Assembly (NCBI GenBank): GCA_965233535.1
Contig: OZ247489.1
Location: forward strand, 555,362 to 619,361
Reading direction: 5' to 3'
DNA length: 64,000 nt
From: Cytomitobacter sp965233535
GTDB taxonomy: Bacteria; Pseudomonadota; Alphaproteobacteria; CAJXXZ01; 1604HC
Below, piece after piece: positions 1 to 7,947 of this stretch; position 1 is the stretch's first letter, and every line of letters begins with the position of its first letter. Made by a program: the position numbers and the translations under genes. The notes below the pieces were generated by a model that did not search any database, had not been told where the DNA came from, and worked only from the letters and a program-made list of their open reading frames with translations.

Positions 1-966
1 CTCTGATCCAGAACCATGATGCGGAGCAATGCATACTATCTCGCTTTGTAATTTAGAAAGCATATCTTGTTCTTTTTTCACATTTTCAAATGTGGTTCCT
101 TCTGCGTCTCCCGTACAAATAAATGACACATCATTCACATTAAATGAAATAACCGGACTCGCAGCATTTTGATCGTCACTGTTTTTAAAATCTGTGTTCA
201 TGGAAAAAATATTCACTTTGTCTAATATTTTTGTATTCATACCTAGCAACTTAAAATTTTCTAATGCGTTGTACTTTTTTAATAACTTAAATAAAGATCC
301 ACCTTTAAAAGCTTTAGTTTCTTCATTCATATATGGCTCATAAACAGTGATCTTATTATCTTTAAAATACGTATATGTATTAATTGCTGCAGGGTTTCCT
401 TTGCTTTTCCAATCACCACATACAAATGCATGCACTTTACTTTTATCAAACCCCTTCAATACTTTTTCTACTTTATTAAAATGATCTGTATCAGGGTGTG
501 ATAAAAATAGTATCAAAGAATTCACATCAGATAAACTGGATGCTATTTCCTTATATTGATCTTCTTTATCCTGATCGCTTATACCTCTTTTTCTACTTGC
601 CACTCTACTTTCATTTAGTTTTCGAGTGGACTCTTTACTTTTTGTAACAAATAATTGAGAAAAACTTTCAGATATTTTAGTTATTAGTTCTTCAGGAATT
701 TTACTTATTACATTACTTTCAACTTTCTCACAAAATGGGAACCAACCTTGATTCGCAAGTGGCACATGTAACTTTTCATCAGGACAGTTTTCACTACTAC
801 CGCAATCATACATAAAAGCCACGTAATCTTCTGTAACATCGTTATAATACTTCGCAACTTGGCAGTTTCCTTGTCCAACTGAAAAAATATAAAATTCATC
901 TGGTTTTGCAGCAAAACAAATGACAGCAAAACATGGTATAATTCTAGTAAATATGTGATTTAACAT
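1..966 (-). CDS. Secreted MBL-fold (ComEC/Rec2-like) hydrolase, 3' end outside window
   Basis: The ATG is at 966 on the minus strand, and 322 codons are visible before the window edge cuts the gene. The N-terminus (residues 1-20) is hydrophobic and ends in FAA, which looks like a signal peptide. The motifs of the ComEC-type metallo-beta-lactamase domain follow in order: VGQGNC at 30-35, YDCG at 53-56, SHPDTDH at 156-162 (intact metal-binding motif), CTGDAE at 284-289 and PHHGS at 315-319. It is a paralog of the 801-residue protein at 3346-5751, with the metal motif starting at the same residue number. Substrate is unknown; an exported nuclease or phosphodiesterase is an inference. It is divergent from the tmRNA gene. 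Confidence 0.8.
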   Translation of the reverse strand, partial: MLNHIFTRIIPCFAVICFAAKPDEFYIFSVGQGNCQVAKYYNDVTEDYVAFMYDCGSSENCPDEKLHVPLANQGWFPFCEKVESNVISKIPEELITKISESFSQLFVTKSKESTRKLNESRVASRKRGISDQDKEDQYKEIASSLSDVNSLILFLSHPDTDHFNKVEKVLKGFDKSKVHAFVCGDWKSKGNPAAINTYTYFKDNKITVYEPYMNEETKAFKGGSLFKLLKKYNALENFKLLGMNTKILDKVNIFSMNTDFKNSDDQNAASPVISFNVNDVSFICTGDAEGTTFENVKKEQDMLSKLQSEIVCIAPHHGSGSE

Positions 967-1018
967 GGCTTAGAGTATACAGACTCTCGCAAAACTTACA
1001 ACAAGTGATTACGAAAAT

Positions 1019-1047
1019 TTACTAAAATCGCTTTTTTATGATAAAAT
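1019..1047 (+). promoter_or_regulatory. Possible promoter of the tmRNA gene
   Basis: A -10 box TAAAAT at 1042-1047 lies 17 bases after a weak -35 TTACTA at 1019-1024. It lies just upstream of the tmRNA acceptor segment. Only the -10 box matches well. Confidence 0.35.
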
Positions 1048-1084
1048 CGGTTTGTTGTAGTGAATAACTGCAAATATGGTAATA

Positions 1085-1350
1085 AATGTTAAATTGAGTA
1101 GATTTGGCGGACTCGGGGGCGGAACCCGACATCTCCATTTATGGGGATGAATTAGAATAGACGTGACTTGAAAGCTTTAATTTTTACCCGGATTTGTTTC
1201 CCGTAATAAAGCTAAAATGATAAATGCAAACAGTAATGTTAGCTCACCTTTAGCACTAGCTGCTTAGGTGATTTGTAATTAATTTGCCACAAGTGAATTG
1301 ATAACAAGTAAGCGGTTTGTGGAGTACCGAGCAACAGAAACTCTACACAT
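1085..1350 (+). ncRNA. ssrA: tmRNA (circularly permuted, two-piece type)
   Basis: tmRNA rescues stalled ribosomes and tags the nascent peptide for proteolysis. The order is permuted as in other alphaproteobacteria. The T-arm stem (1113-1117 with 1125-1129) and the 3' acceptor strand (1130-1136, CATCTCC) come first. The 5' acceptor strand (1143-1149, GGGGATG) and the tag reading frame follow. The acceptor stem pairs over 7 bp and contains the G3-U70 wobble needed by alanyl-tRNA synthetase. The tag frame runs from GCA at 1226 to TAG at 1265-1267 and encodes ANSNVSSPLALAA, with the LAA end recognised by ClpX. The segment between the two pieces is only about 6 nt (1137-1142) and no CCA is encoded. 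The T-loop GGCGGAA departs from the usual UUCRANY form. Outer ends are approximate. Confidence 0.9.
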
Positions 1351-1412
1351 CAAAATTGCTAAACAAATAAAAGAAGTATATAATTTCTCTAAGTAAAACT
1401 GGCGGGGGCTTA

Positions 1413-1832
1413 GTGCAAGATTATAAAACAAAACTACAAACTTATTTAAGAGTTATGGTGAGAGATATTTTGCGTGATGTAACAAAATATGGATTACATG
1501 GGGATCAGCATTATTATATTGCATTTTCTACAAAACATCCTAATGTTATTATTCCAAAAGCTTTAAAAGAAAAGCACCCTAGTAACCTTACTATTGTGCT
1601 GCAAAATGATTTTGAAAACTTACAAGTATTTAATCAAAGCTTCTCTGTTCAATTAACTTTTGATGGTGATAAGCAGCAAATTTCTGTACCTTTGAACGCA
1701 TTAACATATATTACAGATCCATCTGAGAATTTTGCATTGGAATTTAACCCAGATATGGAAGAAATAAAAACAATAGATGATTGTCAGCTACATGATAACC
1801 TAATATATTTTCCATCTAGAAACCCTCATTAA
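1413..1832 (+). CDS. sspB: SspB-type ClpXP adaptor protein
   Basis: SspB tethers ssrA-tagged proteins to the ClpXP protease. The 139-residue product matches the alphaproteobacterial SspB form. It has YIAFSTKHPNVIIPKALKEK around residues 35-54, then the conserved TIVLQNDFENLQV strand, and a long acidic C-terminal tail of the kind that docks on ClpX. I chose the GTG at 1413, which has a G-rich stretch (1404-1408) just upstream and no ATG nearby in frame. It follows the tmRNA gene by only some tens of bases on the same strand, so tag and tag receptor are neighbours and may be cotranscribed. Confidence 0.85.
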   Translation: MQDYKTKLQTYLRVMVRDILRDVTKYGLHGDQHYYIAFSTKHPNVIIPKALKEKHPSNLTIVLQNDFENLQVFNQSFSVQLTFDGDKQQISVPLNALTYITDPSENFALEFNPDMEEIKTIDDCQLHDNLIYFPSRNPH

Positions 1833-2290
1833 TTTTCAACTATTAAAAACCACTTCAAACTAAATATTTGAGCAAAATAATATCAAATTTATAAAAATTG
1901 CACCATATGCGTAATCAAGTTTTATAGTTAATCATTAGAGCTGCGAAAACAATTTAAAATCAAAATAGCTTTGTTTTTTAGCAAAAGTAGTTTGTTTTGC
2001 ATATTTATTTATCTTATTAATTTATATAAATACAAATCAAATGATACAAACAAACTGAATTTATCGCATATAAATTGCACCATGTGAAAAACATTATAGT
2101 TTTTTGATAAATCTTGCTATGTAAATATAAGAATAAATTCAATAATATCGTATTATGCTTTATAACTAATTTTTTTGGTTCATGATTTAAAAAATAAAAA
2201 GTATTTACGCTCTACAATTTTATATAAAACAACATCTCTACTTTATGATTTTTGTGAAACAAGCTATAAATGCCCAATTTTGCAACAAAA
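1833..2290. other. AT-rich intergenic stretch without recognisable gene
   Basis: 458 bases lie between the convergent ends of sspB and rnpA. I see no tRNA, credible ORF or T-tailed hairpin. A short phrase AAATTGCACCAT occurs twice (about 1897 and 2084) with different flanks. This may be decayed coding sequence. Confidence 0.5.
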
Positions 2291-2638
2291 TCATATTGGT
2301 TTAACTATTTTTTTAACTTGCCTTTGAAGTGCACCTTTTAAATATGAGTGCAATGATTGAAAAGTATGATCTAATAGCTCTTTTCTAGCTACAATTACGA
2401 TATCTTTATTGTTTAGTAAAATAACATTGAAAATAGAATCAAGTGCATTTTTTATCCTACGTTTGCACTTATTACGTATAACAGCATTACCTACTTTTTT
2501 ATTAGTAATAATACCTACCCTTACATTTCCAAAAGTGTTTTGGACACATCTCATAGAAAACATAGGAGTAAAATAAGGTTTAGATTTTTTGATCTCTCTG
2601 AAAGACTTGCTAGACTTTAAAGATAAATATTTACGCAT
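2291..2638 (-). CDS. rnpA: Ribonuclease P protein component
   Basis: The protein subunit of RNase P, which with the catalytic RNA trims tRNA 5' leaders. At 115 residues it is of normal family length. The signature RNxxKRR helix is present (NAVIRNKCKRRIKNAL, about residues 52-67), preceded by VRVGIITNKKVGNA. It starts 3 bases after the rpmH stop codon on the same strand, the classical rpmH-rnpA arrangement often found near bacterial origins. Confidence 0.93.
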   Translation of the reverse strand: MRKYLSLKSSKSFREIKKSKPYFTPMFSMRCVQNTFGNVRVGIITNKKVGNAVIRNKCKRRIKNALDSIFNVILLNNKDIVIVARKELLDHTFQSLHSYLKGALQRQVKKIVKPI

Positions 2639-2641
2639 AAA

Positions 2642-2776
2642 TTATGCAGAAATCTTTTGTCTACCTTTTCTTCTTCTTGCAGACAAAACATTTCTTCCAT
2701 CTTTAGAGGACATTCTAGTCCTAAACCCATGTCTTCTTTTTCTGACTAACTTACTTGGTTGATACGTACGTTTCAT
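2642..2776 (-). CDS. rpmH: 50S ribosomal protein L34
   Basis: A 44-residue basic protein beginning MKRTYQPSKLVRKRRHGF and ending in an Arg/Lys-rich stretch followed by QKISA. This is the complete L34 pattern and usual length. The ATG is at 2774-2776 and the TAA at 2642-2644, immediately upstream of rnpA. Confidence 0.95.
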   Translation of the reverse strand: MKRTYQPSKLVRKRRHGFRTRMSSKDGRNVLSARRRKGRQKISA

Positions 2777-2871
2777 GCCTAGATTATTTCGTCTTTGCAT
2801 ACTTCTGTCAATAAGTTATACAAACAAAATAAGAATAAATGCATATTCATAGCAATAATTTAGAATATATA

Positions 2872-2901
2872 TTGTAAAAACTATCAATTGAATGTTAAAA
2901 T
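2872..2901 (+). promoter_or_regulatory. Probable promoter of tRNA-Ser
   Basis: TTGTAA (2872-2877) and TAAAAT (2896-2901) are separated by 18 bases. The tRNA starts 7 bases after the -10 box, so the primary transcript would have almost no leader. Confidence 0.5.
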
Positions 2902-2907
2902 GCGATT

Positions 2908-2995
2908 GGAGAGGTGGCCGAGAGGCTTATGGCGACGGTTTGCTAAACCGTTATACGTTTATAGCGTATCGAGGGTTCGAATCCCTTCCTTTCCG
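2908..2995 (+). tRNA. tRNA-Ser (GCU anticodon)
   Basis: An 88-base cloverleaf with acceptor stem GGAGAGG/CCTTTCC (one G-U pair), anticodon GCT inside TTTGCTAAA, a long class II variable arm and T-arm GGGTTCGAATCCC. The discriminator is G at 2995 and CCA is not encoded. The serine identity fits both the anticodon and the long variable arm. Confidence 0.93.
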
Positions 2996-3178
2996 ATTTA
3001 CAACAAAAATCAAGATTTACATTAAGGGCAAAAGCTTAATTGAATGAAGAATGAATGAGATAGGCTACATCCCTTCCTTTCCGATTTACATAAAAATTTA
3101 GAACTACATTAAGAAGGGCAAGAGCTTACGAATGAAGAATGAATGAGATAAGCTACATCCCTTCCTTTCCGATTTACA
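2981..3178 (+). repeat. Tandem repeat derived from the tRNA-Ser 3' end, 88-bp period
   Basis: The last bases of the tRNA plus flank (ATCCCTTCCTTTCCGATTTA) recur starting at 2981, 3069 and 3157, so the period is exactly 88 bases. The first two full units also share AAGGGCAA-like and GAATGAAGAATGAATGAGATA segments before each tRNA tail. The third unit breaks off soon after the tRNA tail. Only the first copy belongs to a complete tRNA. Confidence 0.85.
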
Positions 3179-3345
3179 AAAAATTTTAGAATTAATATTT
3201 GTAATAATCAGTTAAATATCATGCTTAAAGCATACATGTATATATGCATAAACTCTTAAGATTGATCGTATAAATACTGATTTATGCTTCAAAGATTGCT
3301 TATTATAATTCAATAAAGTAGCATTTGACACATTAGGAGTTAAAT

Positions 3346-5751
3346 ATGTTACGGTATTTTATTTTATGCATTACATTTCTTCATTCTGCTTATGAAATAG
3401 CGGACTATGCGATGTACACATTCAACGTTGGGCAAGGGAACTGTCAGCTAGCGAAGTATCGTGTACAAAACACAGATGACGACACACATAAAATCATTGG
3501 ATTCTTAGTTGACTGTGGAAAAAAAGAAGTGAATTACGATGAGAAATTTGCATATATTCCAAACAATTATGTGAAAATCATCGAAAGTGGGAAAAGCTCA
3601 CCTATGGACAGGTCAAACCCTACTGATGTGAAGGTTGATTATAGCTCTATCCCACCTACAGATATTCAAGGTGCAACAAACAGTAAATATTCAGAAGTAG
3701 TATTTGCAGAAAGTGCACAGCATGATAATAGAAAAAATGATAGGCAAAGCAAATTGTTTGAACATGTTAAAAGCTGTTTATCAGACATACACTTACTAAT
3801 AATTTTCTTATCTCATCTAGATGAAGATTATATTAACAAAGTAAAAGATGTTGTCATTCAATTAAATGGAAAACCAAGTATTATTTCATTTTTATGTGGA
3901 AATTTTTTGGAAAACAGTACAGGTGATGTGCAGAAGGTAAAAAATCACTTAAATTCAATATCTTGCATGTTTTATCCATATTATTGGTCTGGTGAAAATG
4001 AGGATTATTCTGATTTTTTTTCAGGCAACTTAATGAATCTGTTAAATAAAGCAAAGCAATATAGGCGCTCTAGCTGTACTGGGGACACAGACAAACAAGC
4101 GCAATATTATAAACAAATGAGAACTTATTATAACAATGTGTTGGAGAGTTTCAAAAATCAATTAGAAGCTATGCAAGATCATGTAAATATTTTCTCTATG
4201 AACACTAAAAAGGCCTCAACGGGCACTGAAAATGCGAAGGCTAATCCATGTAGTACTATAGTTCAATTTACATTTCCAAACAAAACGCCAAATCACTATA
4301 CAGACTTCATTTGTACTGGTGATGCAGAGATCAGCACTGTAAATGAGATGCAACAAGGTCATAACAAAGAACATTATGAGAATATAAGTCAAAACAACAA
4401 TGGTTTAGACAAAACTATTTTCAATAGTAAATCAAATTTATTGAAAAAGAAGCATTTATATTTAGGTTTATTAATGGATAATTCTAAAGAATCTCACAAA
4501 TGTTTAAGATTAATGATGCCAACTTCTGATGTAATTTTAACTATCCCTCATCATGGATCCTCAACTAAAAATCAAAATACTGCCTTAACAAGTCTTATGA
4601 ACATATTCAAGCCACATGCTTTGATTGTTTCCGCTGGTAGTGGTAGTAAATATGGACATCCTGATACTGGCTTTGTAAATTTATTCTCAACGAATGATAC
4701 AGAAATAACCTCATTCAAAAAAAGGCATAAAGAATTCTTAACAAGGAATAAACAGATCTTCAAATTTGGTTTAGTTGACTTCTCAGGCAAATCACAATTT
4801 AATAACATAACATTTGGTCATCAATATATTTGGTCAACATATTACAATGGTTCAATCAAATTTCATAATGGCGACTACTTAGTCGATGGACCTTCAATTT
4901 TGAAAAACAGCACTGGAAAATTAATAACCCAATCAGAAATAAGAGATTATGTGAAATTTTTACACAGTGCCGATATAAATGATAAAAAAGGTCATTATAC
5001 AATAAATTTAATTAAAGAAATTCAAGCAAATGCAACGCAATCTTATGATGTTCTACAAAAATATCCTATATTACAAAATTGCTACACAATAAAAACAGAT
5101 GCATTAAAATATAATTTACATATGAATGCAGATTTAACTAGAGGAATTATATTGCAGAATAGCACTTGGTACATTTTAATAAAAAAGGATTTAGTAAAGG
5201 GTGAGTTTACCAATGTTTTTAGAATTACTAAAAGTGTGATAAACAGATATTTAGAAAAAACAAAGAATCAGTATGAATCAATAAATGGTAATTGCTCTTA
5301 CTTACTTACAAGGGCTTGCTCTACTATATTATCAGATGGGAAACCAAAGGTTGATTTTGACATTGTCCACTCGATTCCTGAGTTTGCGTACCTTAGCAGC
5401 AACAAAAATGTTAATAGTGATTTATATATAGCAAAAACTCGAGATCTGTCCTATGGATTCAAATGGATAAATGATAAATGGTATTTAATTGAATTAACAG
5501 AGTCTACAGCGCTAGATGCAATTGACACTTCAATTGAGGCTATGGCTGCAAGAGGAAATACAGTTCAAGCAAGTGCACAAGTTACAACAGCAACTGAAAG
5601 TTTGTCTTCAACACTTTCAGCTCCAAATGATGCTGGACAATCAACTTCATCAATCACACATCAAGGTGTACAGCATTTATCTGGAAACACTTCTCCTAGA
5701 GGGCCTTTTCCAGCAGCTCCATTGTTGAGCCCTCCTCCAATTCGTCGATGA
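3346..5751 (+). CDS. Large secreted MBL-fold (ComEC/Rec2-like) protein
   Basis: An 801-residue product with a predicted signal peptide (about residues 1-19). The start is the ATG at 3346 with an AGGAG ribosome site 8 bases upstream. The ComEC-type metallohydrolase motifs are in order: VGQGNC 28-33, VDCG about 54-57, SHLDED 156-161, CTGDAE 323-328, PHHGS 401-405 and HPD 438-440. The metal motif reads HLDEDY instead of HxDxDH, so one ligand histidine is replaced, unlike the paralog at 1-966. After the MBL domain lies a region of about 250 residues that I do not recognise, then a Ser/Thr/Gln-rich tail ending in a proline-rich stretch. A DNA- or nucleotide-processing role outside the cytoplasm is only inferred. 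Confidence 0.75.
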   Translation: MLRYFILCITFLHSAYEIADYAMYTFNVGQGNCQLAKYRVQNTDDDTHKIIGFLVDCGKKEVNYDEKFAYIPNNYVKIIESGKSSPMDRSNPTDVKVDYSSIPPTDIQGATNSKYSEVVFAESAQHDNRKNDRQSKLFEHVKSCLSDIHLLIIFLSHLDEDYINKVKDVVIQLNGKPSIISFLCGNFLENSTGDVQKVKNHLNSISCMFYPYYWSGENEDYSDFFSGNLMNLLNKAKQYRRSSCTGDTDKQAQYYKQMRTYYNNVLESFKNQLEAMQDHVNIFSMNTKKASTGTENAKANPCSTIVQFTFPNKTPNHYTDFICTGDAEISTVNEMQQGHNKEHYENISQNNNGLDKTIFNSKSNLLKKKHLYLGLLMDNSKESHKCLRLMMPTSDVILTIPHHGSSTKNQNTALTSLMNIFKPHALIVSAGSGSKYGHPDTGFVNLFSTNDTEITSFKKRHKEFLTRNKQIFKFGLVDFSGKSQFNNITFGHQYIWSTYYNGSIKFHNGDYLVDGPSILKNSTGKLITQSEIRDYVKFLHSADINDKKGHYTINLIKEIQANATQSYDVLQKYPILQNCYTIKTDALKYNLHMNADLTRGIILQNSTWYILIKKDLVKGEFTNVFRITKSVINRYLEKTKNQYESINGNCSYLLTRACSTILSDGKPKVDFDIVHSIPEFAYLSSNKNVNSDLYIAKTRDLSYGFKWINDKWYLIELTESTALDAIDTSIEAMAARGNTVQASAQVTTATESLSSTLSAPNDAGQSTSSITHQGVQHLSGNTSPRGPFPAAPLLSPPPIRR

Positions 5752-5768
5752 AGAGCATAAAGGCTAAG

Positions 5769-5785
5769 AGCTTTATAGTAAAGCT
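5769..5785. terminator. Hairpin between convergent genes
   Basis: AGCTTTA (5769-5775) and TAAAGCT (5779-5785) can form a 7-bp stem with a 3-base loop between the MBL gene and the oppositely oriented acetyltransferase gene. There is no T-run directly after it on either strand, so termination is uncertain. Confidence 0.3.
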
Positions 5786-5826
5786 TGAAGTAATTTAAAT
5801 ATATAAATTTATTTGATTTTTTCATT

Positions 5827-6618
5827 TTACATATCTCCTGTATATTCAAAACATTCAAATTCTCCAATTTTGCTAAAACCAAGGCATTCATAAATACGAT
5901 ACCCTGAATCACTTGATGCAGATAATGTAATAGTTTTACAGCCGATTTTTTTTGATATCATCATATCACGGCCATAGCCTTTCCCACGCGAATGCTCATT
6001 TGTGATTAAGCTAAAAATACCAGCACTGTTCTTGCGACAGAACAAAATCCCTATGGTTACAGGTACGCCATTTTCGTATCCAACAAAAAGTTTTTCATCT
6101 TTGTTAAGGAATTTCCTATCTATCCTGTTATAGAACTCATTTACACAAGAATCATACACTTTTAGAACTTTTAGAAAATCACTAAGCAAAAGATTACTTG
6201 TCACAGGAGTGATTTTTAAATCTGTTTTTTTCTCGTGTAGAATATTAACTGCAGCATTGCAAATCATGGCATGTTCAGTTGTTTCAACTTCAAGCCCAGA
6301 TTTAAGTAAGATTTCTGTAACGTCTTGTTTATAATCATTTGGAGGAACCCACCATGCAAATGATTGGCCTGCAAAAGCCTTCTTTATCTCCTCGATAGAA
6401 TCGGATATTTTAAGCGACCTAGGTGATCCGTAAGCAATATTAAACATACTGCTTTTTAGTCCGCAGTTAATAATTGTAACACCATTAATTTTTCTTATAT
6501 CAAAGCCAAGTAGTTTTGGAAGGTATGCAAAATGACCTAAATGATTTTCTTCTATAACTTTTAGAGATTCCACATCCTTAGCACAAAGAGCATTGGGGTT
6601 TAAGTAATGATTCACCAT
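5827..6618 (-). CDS. GNAT-family N-acetyltransferase
   Basis: 263 residues. The C-terminal part carries the acetyl-CoA binding motif A (SRGKGYGRDMM, about residues 210-220), preceded by a beta-strand pattern GVPVTIGILF and followed by YRIYECLGFSKIGEF, typical of GNAT motif B. The N-terminal half is a second, less conserved lobe. The substrate cannot be told. The start at 6618 is supported by a strong GGGAGG site upstream. It lies 37 bases downstream of the effector-binding protein gene on the same strand, so the two are probably cotranscribed. Confidence 0.8.
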   Translation of the reverse strand: MVNHYLNPNALCAKDVESLKVIEENHLGHFAYLPKLLGFDIRKINGVTIINCGLKSSMFNIAYGSPRSLKISDSIEEIKKAFAGQSFAWWVPPNDYKQDVTEILLKSGLEVETTEHAMICNAAVNILHEKKTDLKITPVTSNLLLSDFLKVLKVYDSCVNEFYNRIDRKFLNKDEKLFVGYENGVPVTIGILFCRKNSAGIFSLITNEHSRGKGYGRDMMISKKIGCKTITLSASSDSGYRIYECLGFSKIGEFECFEYTGDM

Positions 6619-6655
6619 GACTTGCCTCCCTAGTAAAAAAGTTTAAATGTCAATT

Positions 6656-7147
6656 TTATTTCACACCAACATAAATGTCAAAGTGCGCATTATTGCAATC
6701 GTGAGTTTTGTTATCGTAAATTTCGAAATCTGCAATATAACTTCTCTCACTTCCAAAGTCTTCTGAAGTCATTGCCCAAATCTTCTTCCATGACTCAACA
6801 CATACCTCAGGAATAACACCAGAACGTATATCAAACTTCGTGTAATTTTGCTTAGGTATAGTTAGTGTTTCAAACATAGGATCTACATTATCAAAAGACT
6901 CAACTTCCTCACCAACAAAATAAGTGTACTGACCCATTTTATCACTTTCATAATTCGTATAAACAGAATATGTTACGCCTGGATTTACTCTTCCTGTAAT
7001 TTTACTAAACAGTTGCTTTTCAAAATATCCACCGATAGTTGGTCCAATTTTAGCTGTTGTAGGGTTCATTTCTGCTACATTGCTAGTTCTAGCTGAAACT
7101 CCTACTAATTTAATTTCCTTCAAACTTGTTTGAGATTTTTTCATCAT
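6656..7147 (-). CDS. GyrI-like/Cass2-type effector-binding domain protein
   Basis: 163 residues formed by a single small-molecule binding domain of the AraC effector-binding/GyrI-like class. The pattern VGVSARTSN, YSVYTNYESDKMGQYTYFVGEEV and a C-terminal IADFEIYD strand is characteristic of the integron-associated Cass2 group. There is no DNA-binding domain, so it would act as a ligand binder rather than a regulator by itself. It precedes the GNAT gene in a likely two-gene unit, suggesting a shared role such as handling a toxic cationic compound, which is inferred. Confidence 0.7.
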   Translation of the reverse strand: MMKKSQTSLKEIKLVGVSARTSNVAEMNPTTAKIGPTIGGYFEKQLFSKITGRVNPGVTYSVYTNYESDKMGQYTYFVGEEVESFDNVDPMFETLTIPKQNYTKFDIRSGVIPEVCVESWKKIWAMTSEDFGSERSYIADFEIYDNKTHDCNNAHFDIYVGVK

Positions 7148-7274
7148 ATTTTGTACCTCTTAAAATAAAACTATAAACTATTACATTAAATTTACTAGCA
7201 TGTTTTAGCAAAATTTATCACAACAAATATCTATGATGTTATGTACGATTTATTGATTGTATATTTAAATTTAT

Positions 7275-7745
7275 TTAATTGATTTCTTTGATTTCGTATT
7301 CTTTAACTCCACCAGGTGTACGAACTTCAAAAATATTATCAGCTAATTTTCCTAATAAAGATTTCCCTAAAGGTGAGGAGATTGATATTTTACCTTGATC
7401 TGGATCTGATTCATCTTCTCCAACTAATGTATATGTGCTGTTTTTATCTTTATCCAAATCTACTAAAGTTACAGTAGCACCAAAACGTATTACAGAATGA
7501 TCTTCAGATGCTTGCAAAACTTTCAACAATGGAATTCGCCTACGCAAATAAGAAATCCTTGAATCTACAACACCTTGTCTTTCTCTTGCTGCTTTATATT
7601 CTGCATTTTCAGATAAATCTCCTAATGCTCTAGCTTGTTGGATAGCCTCTACTACCTTAGGTCTTTCATCTTGCTCTAAGTGGTTTAATTCTTTTTTTAA
7701 CCTGTTAAATCCATCTTGTGTAATAGGAATTGAAACATTGCTCAT
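7275..7745 (-). CDS. greA: Transcription elongation factor GreA
   Basis: GreA stimulates cleavage of backtracked RNA by RNA polymerase. The 156-residue length is standard. The N-terminal coiled coil contains the conserved GDLSENAEYKAARERQ tip, where the acidic residues reach the polymerase active centre. The C-terminal globular domain ends with SPLGKSLLGKLADN and VRTPGGVKEYEI. It is divergent from rpsB. Confidence 0.95.
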   Translation of the reverse strand: MSNVSIPITQDGFNRLKKELNHLEQDERPKVVEAIQQARALGDLSENAEYKAARERQGVVDSRISYLRRRIPLLKVLQASEDHSVIRFGATVTLVDLDKDKNSTYTLVGEDESDPDQGKISISSPLGKSLLGKLADNIFEVRTPGGVKEYEIKEIN

Positions 7746-7947
7746 ACTATCTCCTTTCTTAGCTGACCAAACAATTCAGCTTATTTTTTTATAATATGTT
7801 TCATTTTACCGCAATTTATGCGAAAATGTCTACTAAATGCGATGACAACTTTCTGTGGAGTGTATTTAGCGTAAAGCTCGTCTCAGTGAAATAAAAGTAA
7901 TTGATGGTGCATACATTCCTAATCGCAATTTAACAGAAGGAGAATAA

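Noticed and set aside
708..929. Short minus-strand frame of 73 residues
   Set aside because: It overlaps the MBL-fold gene that runs from 966 off the window edge in another frame, which has clear family motifs.
2981..3178. Second and third tRNA-Ser genes
   Set aside because: Only the 3' tail is repeated; no acceptor 5' strand, D-arm or anticodon arm precedes the later copies.
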